Source of the DNA: Dasypus novemcinctus
Lineage: Eukaryota; Chordata; Mammalia; Cingulata; Dasypodidae
Direction: 5' to 3'
Assembly (NCBI RefSeq): GCF_030445035.2
Contig: NC_080704.1
Coordinates: 23,230,499-23,294,498, forward strand
DNA: 64,000 bases
Both the position numbers and the translations under genes were made by a program. The notes below the pieces were generated by a model, which was given only the letters and a program-made list of their open reading frames with translations, ran no database searches and was not told the DNA's origin. Numbering within the stretch: the first letter of the stretch is position 1; each line of letters begins with the position of its first letter. Shown here in pieces: positions 1 through 11,795 of this stretch.

Positions 1-1940
1 TAGCAGCAAGAACATTAGCTTGCTTGGGAGCATTTTGTTGGGTCTGCTGGAGAATATAGGGCTCGGAGAAGCTCTCTGCAGGGATAGGTATCCTACACAG
101 AGGTGACCACAGCCCTGCTCTTCAATTCTTGCTTGATTTTTGTCTTAAGACTCTTACTAATGGTTTTTCTCCATCCTGTGGACTGAACCATCTCTCTCTC
201 TACCTGGCAACACCAGCCTCCCTTGCCCATTAGCTTATCTCTTCTTCGTCTCTCTTTTAATAAAATATTGTTTTTAGCCTCACGCCTTTCTTTGCTCATG
301 TTCCTTTTCTATTCGGGCGTGCTGTTCTGCTTGTTCTCCTCCCCCAGGAGTTCTACCCTTCTGCAAATTTCTTCTACTACTGGGAGCTCCAAAGACTATT
401 TACCTTAACTATGGGGCTAGAAAGAGAAGTTTGGGTCCATGCCGTCAAGGGCTTTGGTTGCTATTGTCTTCAGTCAACAGAAATTGAAGTCATTGGAAGT
501 CATTCAGGATAGTCACATTGCCCTCTGTGTGTCTTTGGATGGTATTAATAACCCTGGCAGTAGTATCAATGACAGACTTGGAAAGGAAGGTCCTGGAACC
601 AGGCAGAGATAGGGAGACTCTTGTGACGGCTTAGAGGCAAGGAGGTAAAGATAGAAACTAGGCAAAGGGTGGAGACTAAGTGGCAGAAGATCTGTGGAGT
701 ACTAATTTGAAAGAACTGGATGCCCCAGTTGGATGTGGGGAATGGGAAGAAGGGGTGGTAAGGGTGGTGGTTGGGTGACTTGGAGATGCCACAGACTTGT
801 GGAGAGCAGTGATAGAGGTGGAAGACGTGAGAAATTCTGAGTTTGGTGTATGCTGCTTGGCCATGCGAGCAACTGGGGATGGTGATCTTCATCTCCAAAC
901 AAAGGCAGAGGAAGTGACAGATCATTTGGTAGTCTGCACCCAAAACTTCGTGCAGAAATAATTGGGAAAGCGGGTAAGAAGAAAAGAGATCTTTAGCAAA
1001 AGCGATAGGAAAATCCATTATTTAAAAGGCTGGTGCGAGAAGAGAAAACAGCAAATGAGAATGAGAAGTGGTCTGAGACGTAGAAAGAGAATGCAAAGGG
1101 TGTAGACTAAGCTGTCAAGAGGCAGGTTTCTAAAGGCAGGGGATGCTGAACAGCGTGGAAGCTGCCAGTGAAATGAGAACTGAGCAAAGTCCATCAGATT
1201 TGACACTTTGGTGACCGACGATGATGATTTCTAGGTAGAGATAACTATCAAAATCTGATTCCAGGAGACTGAAGAGGGTATGAGATGAGAGAAGGGGGAA
1301 AGAGCAGGCTAAGCAATTTCTCAAAGGATTTTGACAGTGAAAGATCCCAGCTGAATCAAATCTAGAAATGATGAACTAGCAAGGCCTTCTACTCTGACCT
1401 CGCCACGATGCTGATTTGGTTCTGTTGTCTAAACTGACAAGGTCAACCCAGAGGCGGGAATGTGGCAAAACAGGATCAGGAGCTTCTAGGGCAATAAGTC
1501 CTGCCAGATACTGTTACAACACATGTTCTTTCATGATTTTATGATGACAGCCCAAAGAATTTAGAGGGTTGCCTTTGTTCTCCTTTCCTCCTTTACATTA
1601 TTTGCAAGTTCTCCAAATGCTATTTTGATAGGAATCCTGGCTCTTTGAACAAGGGCTCCCAGAAGCTCTATCTGGTGCTCAGTCTTGATGTACACATGGC
1701 TTGCTCTTTGGATGTGAATTTTTCAAACCTATCTTTGAGCCAACATGGGGCTCACTGCTCATGATGGTTAGATTGTGGTCCACTTATGGTATCCAGTCCC
1801 TGGAAATCTGGCCATAGAGTTACTATGGCATGGAGGACTTACCTGATGGAAAATCTGTGATGTCTTTTGCACACTTATGTTTGTACAATAAATCTAAAAT
1901 GTCATCACTAGAGTTAAGTGGTTGAAAAATCAGACAGTAG
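1..1940. other. Stretch without a recognisable gene or repeat
   Basis: I see no exon-like open frame, RNA gene or clear repeat here. The block at about 550-1340 is purine-rich on the plus strand, so its open frames lie on the minus strand, are short and look like chance. It may be a very old repeat body, but I cannot assign it. Confidence 0.5.
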
Positions 1941-1944
1941 GAAA

Positions 1945-2150
1945 TGAAAGGGTTTGGACTGTGGGCTTTGGAATCAGACAGGTCTGAGTTCAGATTCCAA
2001 CCCTGCTACTAAATAGCTGTATGCCCTTGGGTGAATTAACTTCTCTGAGCCTTAGTTTTTTTTTACCTGTAAAATGGGGATAATAATACATATGATTGTT
2101 GTGAAGCTTCAAGGACATGGCACGGTGCCTTGATAAATGGCTGTGCTTGT
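1945..2150 (+). repeat. MIR SINE
   Basis: The order of blocks is that of MIR, a mammal-wide tRNA-derived SINE. A 'tggaatcagacaggtctgag' block comes first, then the 'tgcccttgggtgaattaact' core and 'cctgtaaaatggggataata', and it ends near 'cacggtgcctt'. It is divergent and inactive. Confidence 0.85.
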
Positions 2151-2159
2151 TGTTTTGAG

Positions 2160-3000
2160 TATTACTCTTTACTATTATGTTTCTTTCCTTGGGGTCCAGC
2201 TGATAACTTTAAGGCAGAGAACTCCCTCTGTGAAAAGAGCAAGAGACCCAGGTATCAGGTCTGGGGATGGAGGGCAGAGTTGAGGGATGTGTAGGAGGGA
2301 AAGGATAAAGATAAGCATAAGGTTAATAAAAAATACTTTGGTTCAATAACTCTGGGGATTCTGATTTAGTCAAGGAGAGTGAATTCAGAGTAGCCCAAGA
2401 AAGTATCATGTATGACCACACAGGAGATAGAATTCTCTCCTCTCCTCCATCATTGATCCTTATGGGAGTTAGGACTTGCCTTATATTTGAGTCTTTACAA
2501 AGTCTCTGAGTTCCTTTATTTTGGATCATAAAGCACTATTTGGGGAGGTACATTAAGACAACCTAAATCAGTATTAATTTGGGAAGTTTATAGAGGTCTC
2601 TTGACAGATTAGGTGAAAAGAAAACAAAGAAATTTAACACAGATTTGGTGATTATAACTGGGGTCATGAGCCCAAAGCAATTGTTTGCTATTGTCATAAA
2701 TCAACTTTTTAGAGATTGCTTTATATGGCAATATATGAACATGCTCCATTGAGGAGGTGGTGATTTTAATACCCACAGGATAAATGAAATAAAATGGTGT
2801 GCAACGGGGGTACTTTTAATTTGGAATAAAATTCCCAATGACTTCATCATTCAAGAAATCAAAAGATGCTGTATGCCAATCGGAATGAAGTGAAGCTGAT
2901 GTTCTTAGAAATAACCACAATGACACTGAAGTCACTGGCGCATAGGTATATAAACCTGTCTGAGATGAATAAATTATTTTCTTACCTATGAATCTGGAAA
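2160..3000. other. Stretch without a recognisable gene or repeat
   Basis: No coding potential, RNA gene or named repeat was recognised in this AT-rich stretch. Confidence 0.45.
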
Positions 3001-3004
3001 AAAG

Positions 3005-3005
<1 letters not shown>

Positions 3006-3051
<46 letters not shown>
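3006..3051. repeat. (TA)n(CA)n microsatellite
   Basis: About 15 TA units pass directly into about seven CA units. The open frame on the opposite strand that reads as alternating I and Y comes from this tract. Confidence 0.95.
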
Positions 3052-3326
3052 TTATTTGATTTGATTTGTGTGTGAACCTAAAATGTAGACATTTCACTAG
3101 TCTGTGGCTCTAAAACTTTATGTATTTAAATTGACTCCATAGAGATGATGGTAACACATTATAGTGAGTATAACTAACCCACTGCTGATTTACAAATGTG
3201 GTTGTGGTTGAAAGGGGTAGTCTGTGGATGTAAATGTCAATTGAAAGGAAGCCAGAGGATAATCTAGGGACTGTATAACATAGTGAATTCCATGGTAGAT
3301 GAGGATTGTGGTTAATAGTATAAATA

Positions 3327-5323
3327 GGGAAACGGACTTGGCCCAGTGGTTAGGGCGTCCGTCTACCACATGGGAGGTCCGTGGTTCAAGCCCCGGGCCT
3401 CCTTGACCCGTGTGGAGCTGGCCATGCGCAGTGCTGATGCGCGCAAGGAGTGCCGTGCCACACAGGGGTGTCCCCCGCGTGGGGGAGCCCCACGCGCAAG
3501 GAGTGCGCCCGTGAGGAAAGCCGCCAAGCGTGAAAAGAAAGAGCAGCCTGCCCAGAAATGGCGCCGCCCACACTTCCCGTGCCACTGACAACAACGGAAG
3601 CGGACAAAGAAACAAGACGCTGCCATTGTTGGACCACTCTGGGATCCAGAACTTCCTGAATATTGAAGCCCCAATATCATGTCAGGAGAAATACTGGTAT
3701 GGGATACTATTGACAGGGGATATATGGCTGACAGGGAGCTATACAGGGCATATGTCCAGGGTGCATGGTAATATTTGGATATACTCATAGTGGCAACAAT
3801 TAAAAACTAAAGCTGGGGGGGTACTGGGTCCCTGGCCGGGGGTGCTGTGCCGTGGTCCCTAGGGGAGCAGCGGCAGTCCCCCAAGTGCAGCGGCAAGGAC
3901 CGAGAAGGAATGAAGGTCCAACAGTAAGCCCCTGATACTAATGACTATGCTTGTGAGCCTATAGGCCTGAAATAAGAACAAGGCCCAGAGCAGCACTGTG
4001 CCTGGGAATTTCCTCCTGACAGCCTTCATGTTACTCAAATGTGGCCAGTCTCGAAGCCTAACTCAGCATCTAAATGCAATGCCTTCCCCCCAGCGTGGGA
4101 CATGACACCCGGGGATGAGCCTCCCTGGCACCGAGGGATCACTATCAACTAACAACTGATAATGCAACTGGAAAATGACCTTGAATTGAAGGTTCAATGT
4201 GGATCAGTAGAATATCCCTGTCTACATAGAATAATATGACTTTAAAATGCTGTTTGACCTAATGTAAGGGGGAAATAGAAAGGAGAAATGAGTTTATATG
4301 GCTATGAGTCTCTAAAAAAAAAAAGAGTCTGGAGGCTGTCAGAAGGATTTCCCTTATGCACAACTGAGCAGAGTCTAAGAGACAGATAAAGTAGATACAA
4401 TCCCCAGGTATTGGTTCCTTTGAGGGCTAAAGGGACCCACGGGTTCTACGGTCATGGCAGATAGGGTTCACTGCCATGTCAGATGGCCCTTCTATGGAGT
4501 TGGTGTTTCTGAGTGATGAAACTGGACCCAGAGGGGATCTCTTTTCATAAGACTATCATGCTACTTTACTGGAATTGTAGTTGGTATTGGGGTTTAAGAT
4601 ATATTTAGGGGATTGAATCTTTTTACTGACGATATGATAGCCAGGCCCTGAGGCTCAACAGACTCCAGCTTCTACAATCTGAATTATTGGACTCACCTCA
4701 CTCAGCTAAGATGGAGTTGAAGAAGGGCAACCACCACACCATGGAGCCTAGAGTGCCTACAACTGAAAGCAGGAGGATTGCATCCAGTAACCATGTGGAA
4801 TCTGAGCCTCCTCTTGACATAGAGGTGCAATGGACACAACCAATCCAAGGACCTCAGAGAAAAGGTGGCAATGGAGTGGGAAAAGTGGACATGGTGGCTG
4901 TTGGGTATGGGGAATGGCAGGAAGAGATGAGATGTGGAGGCGCCTTTGGGACTTGGAGTTGCCCTGGATGGTGCTTCAGGGGCAATCACCGGACATTGTA
5001 AATCCTCCCAGGGCTCACTGGATGGAATGGGGGAGAGTGTGGGCCATGATGTGGACCAACGACCATGAGGTGCAGAGATACCCAGAGATGTACTTACCAA
5101 ATGCAATGGATGTGTCATGATGATGGGAGTGAGTGTTGCTGGGGGGGGGGGAGGGGTGCGGTGGGGGTGATAGGGTCGAATGGGACCTCATATTTTTTTA
5201 ATGTAATATTTTTACAAAATCAATAAAAAAAAAAAAGAAACAAGACGCAGCAAATAGACACCAAGAACAGACAACCAGGGGAGGGGGGGAAATTAAATAA
5301 ATAAATAAATCTTTAAAAAAAAA
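3327..5323 (+). mobile_element. DAS-type tRNA-SINE, split by a 1.6-kb insertion
   Basis: The head 'cggacttggcccagtggtt' is a tRNA-derived pol III promoter, and the B box ggttcaagccc is at 3383-3393. The body has the family's repeated 'caaggagtgc' blocks. The 3' part resumes at 5234 and ends in a G-rich run and an AAATAAATAAATAAATCTTT tail. The SINE is flanked by a perfect 13-bp TSD, aatagtataaata, at 3314-3326 and 5322-5334. Without the insert it is about 370 bp. The match to armadillo DAS-SINEs is from memory; the subfamily is not assigned. Confidence 0.92.
3621..5233 (+). mobile_element. 1.6-kb non-coding poly(A) element, L1-mobilised, inside the SINE
   Basis: The insert is bounded by a perfect 15-bp TSD, aaagaaacaagacgc, at 3606-3620 and 5234-5248, and ends in AATAAAAAAAAAAAA. 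It has no long open frame. Columns 4081-4140 match 23941-24000 at 50 of 60 positions without gaps (module 'gtgggacatgac'). The last 300 bp from about 4949 match the L1 3' end at 39589 onward ('acttggagtt', 'aatgcaatg'). It is therefore an L1 3'-end derivative or a non-autonomous element using an L1 tail. A G run and a 'gtggggtggg'-like stretch lie just before the tail. Confidence 0.75.
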
Positions 5324-6149
5324 TAGTATAAATACAAGAATGTACTTCCATGAACTAGAACAAATGTATGTCACTATTACAAGTTGGTAAGAATATGGTG
5401 ATATATGGGAAAAATACAACTAATGAAACTTATGGACTATAGTTAACAGTAGTATTGTAATATTTTTACATCAGTGGCAACTAAGGTATTATATCAATGC
5501 TAAGGATCAACAATAGGAGAGTTTAAGGGGGTATGGGATTTTTCTGTTTGGAGCAATGAAAACATTCTAAAACTGACTGTTGTGATGACAGTACACTCTG
5601 TGATGATACTGAGAGCCACTGAGTGTACACTTTGGATGTATAAGGCATGGGACTGTAAAACTCAGTGAACCATGTGGTGGAAGATGGACTGTGGTTAACG
5701 GTACAAATATGAGAACATTCTTCCATGAACTGTAACAAATGTTCAATAGTAATACATGGTGTTAATAATAGGGTGGCATATGGGAAAAAATACCCTTAAT
5801 GTAAGCTATGGACTACGGTTAGTAGTAGTAATATTTTGATGTTCTTTCATCAGTTGGAACAAATGTTCCATACCAATGCAAGGTGTTTCGTGGTGGGGTG
5901 TATATGGGAATCCTGTATGTTATGCATAATTGTTTTGTAAACTCACAACTTCTCTAATAAAAAAAATTGGCTCCAAAACTCTGTTGGGCAATTTTCTCTT
6001 TGGAAAGCTAAGAAGTTGCTTTAGATTTGGACATATGAAATGAACTGACCTCTTAGTGCATCAAGAGGAAAATCAAAAGAGATGCATTAGACTGGTTGAG
6101 CTTGGTAGTTATTCAGGCCCTGAGTATTCCAGAAGGTTACAGACAGCAT

Positions 6150-6345
6150 CACTGGAGGTGAGAGCATGGGCTGTGGAGCTAACCTGCCTGGATTTGAATC
6201 CTCGCTTTGCCACTTACTAGGGAAAGTTACTTAACTTCTTTGTGCCTCAGTTTCCTCACCTGTAACCTTAGAATAATAATAATGCTTACCTCATGCTTTA
6301 TTATGAGAATTAAATAAGTTAATATTTGTAAAGGGCTCAGAACAA
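6150..6345 (+). repeat. MIR SINE
   Basis: The MIR order is clear: 'gagcatgggctgtggagc', then the tRNA-related 'ggatttgaatcctcgc', the core 'gttacttaacttcttt', 'cctcagtttcctcacctgt' and a degraded 3' part. It is old and inactive. Confidence 0.9.
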
Positions 6346-6360
6346 ATATTGAAAACCTGT

Positions 6361-6428
<68 letters not shown>
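6361..6428. repeat. (TAGA)17 microsatellite
   Basis: Seventeen uninterrupted TAGA units. A pure tetranucleotide array of this length is likely to be length-polymorphic. It produces the Ser-Ile-Tyr-Leu repeat frame on the minus strand. Confidence 0.97.
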
Positions 6429-6774
6429 GACAGACACTGTTTCTTTCCTTGGTACACTTGGCCTTACCCAGGAAGAGTATGTGCCTCTGCTACTCTGTTT
6501 CTCTTTTCTGTTAAAGGATATTTACATTTATTTGTTGGTTTGTTTATTGATTTGCTTCAGGAGAACTAAAGTAGCTTCTTTTGCAGTGGAGAAGATTGTA
6601 CGTGCACGTAGCTGGTCTGCTGACTTAATCCAAGACAGGGTATTGAGGATAAGGCAGGAACTGTGCTCCTGAGGTCATGAACTTGAGCCCCTACAGCCGT
6701 AGGTTACTATCTTGGAGGGAAGAGATCTCGAAGTCACCCGGAGGCAGTGCCCTGAATCTCCAGGCCTTGCACTC

Positions 6775-7290
6775 CTCTATCAATGTGTTGTCAAAGGCTT
6801 GTCCTGGGGAAAATCCTGAATGCTAGCAAGGATGTGGGGTGGCAGGGCTGCTCAGATGCTGCCGGTGGAAGTATCAATGGTACAACCACTTTGGCAACCC
6901 GTTCGGCAATAAAGCTGAGCATGTGTCTAAGCCCCTCTGACTTGGAATTCCACCAGGGGGCCTAATCCCACAGGAACATAAGCAAACGTCCCCTAAAAGT
7001 CAGGAACTTGAATGTACACGACAACACTCCTCATCGTACCAAGAGGCCCAGCCGTGGGGAAATGGATGAATGCATTTGGTAATTCTACACCGTGGACTAC
7101 AATAGAACAGTGAGAACAAACAAACTACAACTGCGCACAACATGGTGAATCTTTCAAACATTATGTTGAGGAAAAGAAACCAGATACAAAAGAGAAGATA
7201 TTACCTGTTGCCATTTATATAAAGTGCAAAAGCAGGCAGGATAAAGATTACTCCCAGAGGAAACTACTGACCAGAGAGGGGTGCGAGGAG
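6775..7290 (+). mobile_element. Old L1 3'-end fragment
   Basis: The order of blocks follows the 3' region of old mammalian L1s: 'gcaaggatgtggggtggcag', 'ggtacaaccactttggcaac', a degraded 'aattccaccagg', 'aaatggatgaatgcattt' and 'tttatataaagtgcaaaag'. It is 5'-truncated and heavily mutated. Confidence 0.7.
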
Positions 7291-7529
7291 AAGCTGCAGA
7301 AGCTGGGATTGGTCCTTCGCTTGATCTGGTGTGTTCAGTTTATGGCATCTCATTGAGGCGTACACTTAGCATCTGTGCAGTTTTCTGTAGGTATGTCATA
7401 CTGCCATAGAAATGTTTTTAAGAAAGGACTCCAGAACTTTTTCACAGCCTGCAAACTAGGCATTGAGCATATGGAGTTGTCAATGGTGCTGCAATCTATA
7501 CCTTGTATTCTCATTTTTAAATGGTTTTG

Positions 7530-7660
7530 TTTTTCTGTGTTTATGTTGTGTTTCTCTAATTACATTTTAAGTTCTTTGACAGGGATGACTGTATTGTGTT
7601 TTTCTTTGTATTCCCCACAGCAGAGGAACAGTGTGTGTGTTCATTAAATATTTGTTCATT
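7530..7660 (+). repeat. L2 LINE 3' end
   Basis: The sequence has the characteristic L2 end: 'ttaagttctttgacaggga', 'ttctttgtattccccacag' and a terminal 'cattaaatatttgttcatt'. It is ancient and non-coding. Confidence 0.65.
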
Positions 7661-7984
7661 TACCAGGAGGAAAATCAGTCTTGCCTAGCTACCTTATAGA
7701 AGGGTATGGCTTTCATGTCCAATTGTAGCAGCATCTTTTAATAATTATGTTCCTTAATTTGACAGTCTTGGAATAGGTTGGATATTTTGAGCTCTTAACC
7801 TTGTGTTTTAGACAATCTAATGTGCCAAATGCTTTGACTAAATTCTCCTGAGGTAAAACACCAGCTTTGGACTAGATTTTGAATGCTGGCAGAACAGAGT
7901 GGCTGGCTGCCAGCTGAGGCTGAGAAAACTTGCTCTGAACTTTGGTTGACTATCTCATTAGCTTATGGTGCTGCGGATGAATTC

Positions 7985-8175
<191 letters not shown>

Positions 8176-9840
8176 GGCAGTTTATTTAGCTTAATAGAGG
8201 AGCAACTCCAGGGATTAAGCCACAGGGGGGAATGGTGCTGGATTATGACACTTGGTGCAATGAATCAGTATGTCAGCCCAAACAGGACAAAGTCTCCACA
8301 AGTTAGCTAAAATTGGGGGGAAATTTTACATAAAACTGAGAGCAAACACTCATCCTCCCCTTAAAGTAAAAAAAAAAAAGCCCTTGGTGGAAAGTTTTAT
8401 ACCATAAATATTGCACATGACGTTAAACTTGTAAAACTGTGGGACCTATAGGGAGAACTTTAAAAAAAAAATTCTATTTTTGGAGGCTTTGCCTGAAAAT
8501 AAAATGGCCTATATCTTTTAAGGTGGCATGTAAAAGTACATTTCCAGACCCTTGGTTACTAAATATTTATGTTGCAGAAAAATGCAAACGAATACATTTG
8601 GAAAACATATTTTTTCCCCCTGAAACCTCTAATCCTTTTAATTGATTCCAATTTGAAATCCTACTGTGATTCTTTTGTATGATATTTTTCCACTTGGAGA
8701 CTCAGACTAACTCTGCCTGCTCTTAGGAAGAAAAATGGTGCCCGAGTCATTCTGCAGAATGCTGCATTGATCCCTTAGTGTTTTTTTTTTTTTGGACATC
8801 ACTTTTTTGAGGCATGAAGCTTCCCTCGTAATTTACTATTCCTTTTCCCCTTCTTGAAAGCACACACACACACATACCTTGAAGGCAGAATCAGTCTCAG
8901 CAAAAATTCAGTTGAAGCTGGATTTCCTATGCCTGGGGTCTGAGAGAACTTGTAGAGAGCCAAAATCTTGAACAAACTTCTAGGGGCCTGGAAATTTCTG
9001 GAAGCCATTAGAGAGGGCAAAGGGGCATTGCAAATGTAGAGAGAAGAAATATGTGCAGTGTTCATTGACTCTGCCTTCTCATTTCCTTCCCATTCTTCCA
9101 CACCCAGAAAGTACAACCTTGACAGTTGCTAGGCCAATGTCAAGGCTAATTGAACATAACTTTTCCTACATTCAGAAAAAAGGAAAACTTTCGCTGATTT
9201 GGAAATACTTATGAGAGCATGTTGATTATTCTTTTTAGGCAAAATAGGAAAAATTTTAATTGAGCTTGGAAGTGCACCCTTCCAAAGCTTACCAGACTTC
9301 CCCCCTAATGTAAAGCTTTGGGTTTTGGCCTTATTCAGAGCTGTGGGTTTAATGAGCTATAACTTTGAAGGTCATCTTTCAGCATAGCCTATTGTCACCT
9401 CTGTAGTCCTAAATACTAATAAATGGGGGCAAATCAGCCAATTTAGTCAGCTTAGGACTCAATGTGCAGCAATTAGTAATGACCTTCTGGGTTTGTGAGT
9501 TTCATAGTGGGTGGGGGTAGTAGCACATGTGCCTTCTTTAGGTTCAAGGGTTTTTGTGGTGGGATGTGGACTAGAGGGTCCCTATAGTTATAGGGTAAGG
9601 AACTTGCAGCAACAAGCTGTCTGGCACACTTAGCACAGAGGCCTGGGTGGAGTGGCCCTGAGCTCTAGTGGTGCCATGTCTGTCCTCACTCCATACCCCA
9701 TACCTTCAGAAGCAACATACCCTCAGGTTTCTCTCTTGTCTATAGCCCTCTCCCTCCTTTCTCCTTAGTCCTAGTCCCTTCTCAACCCTACTTACCTCAC
9801 CTCCACCAACCTAACAGAGTACCCAAACACATAGCAACTT
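8176..9840. other. Stretch without a recognisable gene or repeat
   Basis: No exon, RNA gene or clear repeat was recognised. The short frames at 8439-8645 and 8799-9116 show no family motif. Confidence 0.45.
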
Positions 9841-10079
9841 CAGGCTTATTTAGAGAGCTCCATTATCTAGTTTTCTTGATTAAGAAATCAGTTGCCATGG
9901 AAATGTTTCCTAAAATAATGATCTATAGGTTACATGGGTTTGTCCTGCTACTTGGAGATATACATGAGATTGATACTCATTTTGTGCCAGGATTGTTATG
10001 GACCAGTGAATGCCATGTTTTTTCCCCCCATTTTTCCTCTTTCTCAATGGGAAAGCCTATTATGGCTAGCCTATCTTTT

Positions 10080-10960
10080 TCCACCCACTTGTATATGTAT
10101 GTATGTGTTTTTCTTCTGAGACTTCTATTATCAGAATTTTGTCACTTCTGTCCTTCAGATCACTTTGCTTTTATTTCATAATTTCTTTTTCTTTATTCTT
10201 TTCTGCTGCCTTACAGCAAAATACTTCAATTGGATTTTTAGTTGAGTAATTTGGTCTTTGGCTGTGCCCATCCTGCTATGTAGAGTATCTTTTAAGATCT
10301 TTAGTGCTATAATTATACTTTTAAGACTCGACATTTTCATTTGGTACTTTTTAAAAAAAATTATTTCTCTTCCTCCCCCCACCGCCCCCCGCTGTTGCCT
10401 GCTCTCTGTGTCCATTTGCTGTGTGTGTTCTTCTGTGTCCTCTTGGATTCTTTTCAGTGACACTGGGAATCTGTGTCTCTTTTTGTTGCGTCAGCTCTTG
10501 GTGCATGTGGTGCCACTCCTGAGCAGGCTGCATTTTTTTTTTTTGCGCAGAAATGGCTCTCCTTTACAGGGTGCACTCCTTGCACGTGGGGCTCCCCTAC
10601 ATGGGGAATACCCCTGCGTGGCACGGCACTCCTTGCACGCGGCAGCACTGCATGTGGGCCAGCTCACCATATGGGTCAGGAGGCCCTGGGTTGGAACCCT
10701 GGACCTCCCATATGGTAGGCGGACACTCTGTCAGTTGAGCCAAATCCGCTTCCCTCACTTGGTACTTTTTAAAGTTTTCTTTTATACTGCTTCATAATTC
10801 CAGTAACATTCCTCACTGTTTTGAGGGTATTGAATGTTCCATCTGTTCCAATAACTCTGCTTCATGTAGTATACATTGTTTAATTTGTTGTCTTTCTTTC
10901 TGTTATGGAGGTTTTCTTTTTCAGGGATATAATTATTTTGGCCGCCATGGCCATGTTCCC
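10080..10960 (-). mobile_element. Possible old L1/HAL1 5' or ORF1 region (interrupted by a SINE)
   Basis: Read on the minus strand, the flanks of the SINE at 10356-10755 are A-rich and hold phrases such as 'agaagtctcagaagaaaaac', which resembles the region around ORF1 of old L1/HAL1 elements. The match is weak and rests on recognition alone. Confidence 0.35.
10356..10755 (-). mobile_element. DAS-type tRNA-SINE (minus strand)
   Basis: In plus-strand reading it starts with the T/C-rich complement of the tail and ends with the complement of the tRNA head (B box complement gggttggaaccc, then 'gagccaaatccgcttccc'). It is flanked by a TSD of 18 bp with one mismatch, catttggtactttttaaa (10338-10355) and cacttggtactttttaaa (10756-10773). 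Open frames on both strands here are SINE shadows. Confidence 0.93.
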
Positions 10961-10969
10961 TCGAGGAGC

Positions 10970-11795
10970 ATGGGCTACCCTCTCTTGTAATGTATCTTAG
11001 AAATAGCTGAAGCCGAGGCTCTAATTGTTTATGTCTCTCATGAAGACTTTAAAGAGAGAAGAGTGGATGAATCCAAGGCTAGAAAGCCACAGAAAACACA
11101 ACCATTGCTAACCAACTCCATTTGCTACCACTCCATAAAGCAACTCTTCTAATCTTTCTAAATCCTTCTAAAACCTTGAAAGCAGTCACACTGGGAGTGG
11201 TGAGTTCCTTCGATTGTAGTCTAACCCCTCTGGGCATTTAGAGAGGAAGAGGAGAGTGAATGCCTGGGTGCCACTGGCCAATCCATGCCCATTTTTATCA
11301 CCTTCTCACCCCCAAGATGGTTTTGATCTACCTTGAGAGAGTTCTATTGACATCAGCACTCCAGGCTGTAGCCACCTTTTCTGTGTGAGGGGAAATGATC
11401 ATGTTGAGACAATGAAGGGGAACGGCAAGAAGAGAGAATTTACAAGTTTGCCCTCCATCTAATCCCTGCAATGTTAGCCTGTCCACCACCCCAGGCTGCC
11501 ACCACTCCCCAGACACATTAGCTCATGACTGCTGGGGGCTTCCCAAGGCAGTCTGTGGAATGTTTGCTTAATTCTTTTGTCCCATCCTTTCTTCTCACTT
11601 GTGTAGTTTCTTCATGGCTGATTTTGAGGGAGAGGAGCCAGCGGCCTATCTTAGTTCTCCACTTTGTCAGGAATCAAAAATTCTCTGAAGCTAGAGTTTT
11701 ATATCCACTTCAAAGCCTGTCCATGCCAAGTCATTAATTAAAGGATGTATAACAGCTATATCAGTCCTCTTCTGCCCCCTCCTCCAAAAACACCT
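10970..11795. other. Stretch without a recognisable gene or repeat
   Basis: No repeat or exon was recognised. The short frames at 11328-11516 and 11525-11737 have no family features. Confidence 0.4.

Larger units (their letters stand above)
3140..5963 (+). mobile_element. 5'-truncated xenarthran-type L1 3' end, host of a nested insertion
   Basis: The flanks 3140-3326 and 5335-5963 align with the L1 3' region at 16390-16600. Both have the 'tggtaacacattat' start, the 'gtggttgtggttg' block and the 'agtataaata' stretch. It ends in a short A-rich tail at 5955-5966. A 12-bp near-duplication, aaattgactcca at 3128-3139 and aaattggctcca at 5964-5975, is a likely TSD. Without the nested DNA the element is about 0.8 kb. 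It encodes nothing. Confidence 0.75.

Noticed and set aside
566..1018. 150-codon open frame on the minus strand
   Set aside because: It is the complement of a purine-rich stretch, rich in S, H, P and L, with no family motif or splice context.
3190..3788. Overlapping frames of 80-141 codons in three registers around the SINE
   Set aside because: All read through GC-rich DAS-SINE sequence and recur wherever a DAS-SINE occurs; they are repeat shadows.
4687..5120. Frames of 96-138 codons on both strands in the 1.6-kb element
   Set aside because: Both strands are open with unrelated sequences, and the related copy at 24 kb and the L1 ends do not preserve them.
5140..5165. G-rich stretch as a G-quadruplex regulatory site
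   Set aside because: The G run is part of the repeat element's own 3' module and is not tied to any promoter here.
6227..6457. Ser-Ile-Tyr-Leu repeat protein
   Set aside because: Translation of the (TAGA)17 microsatellite.
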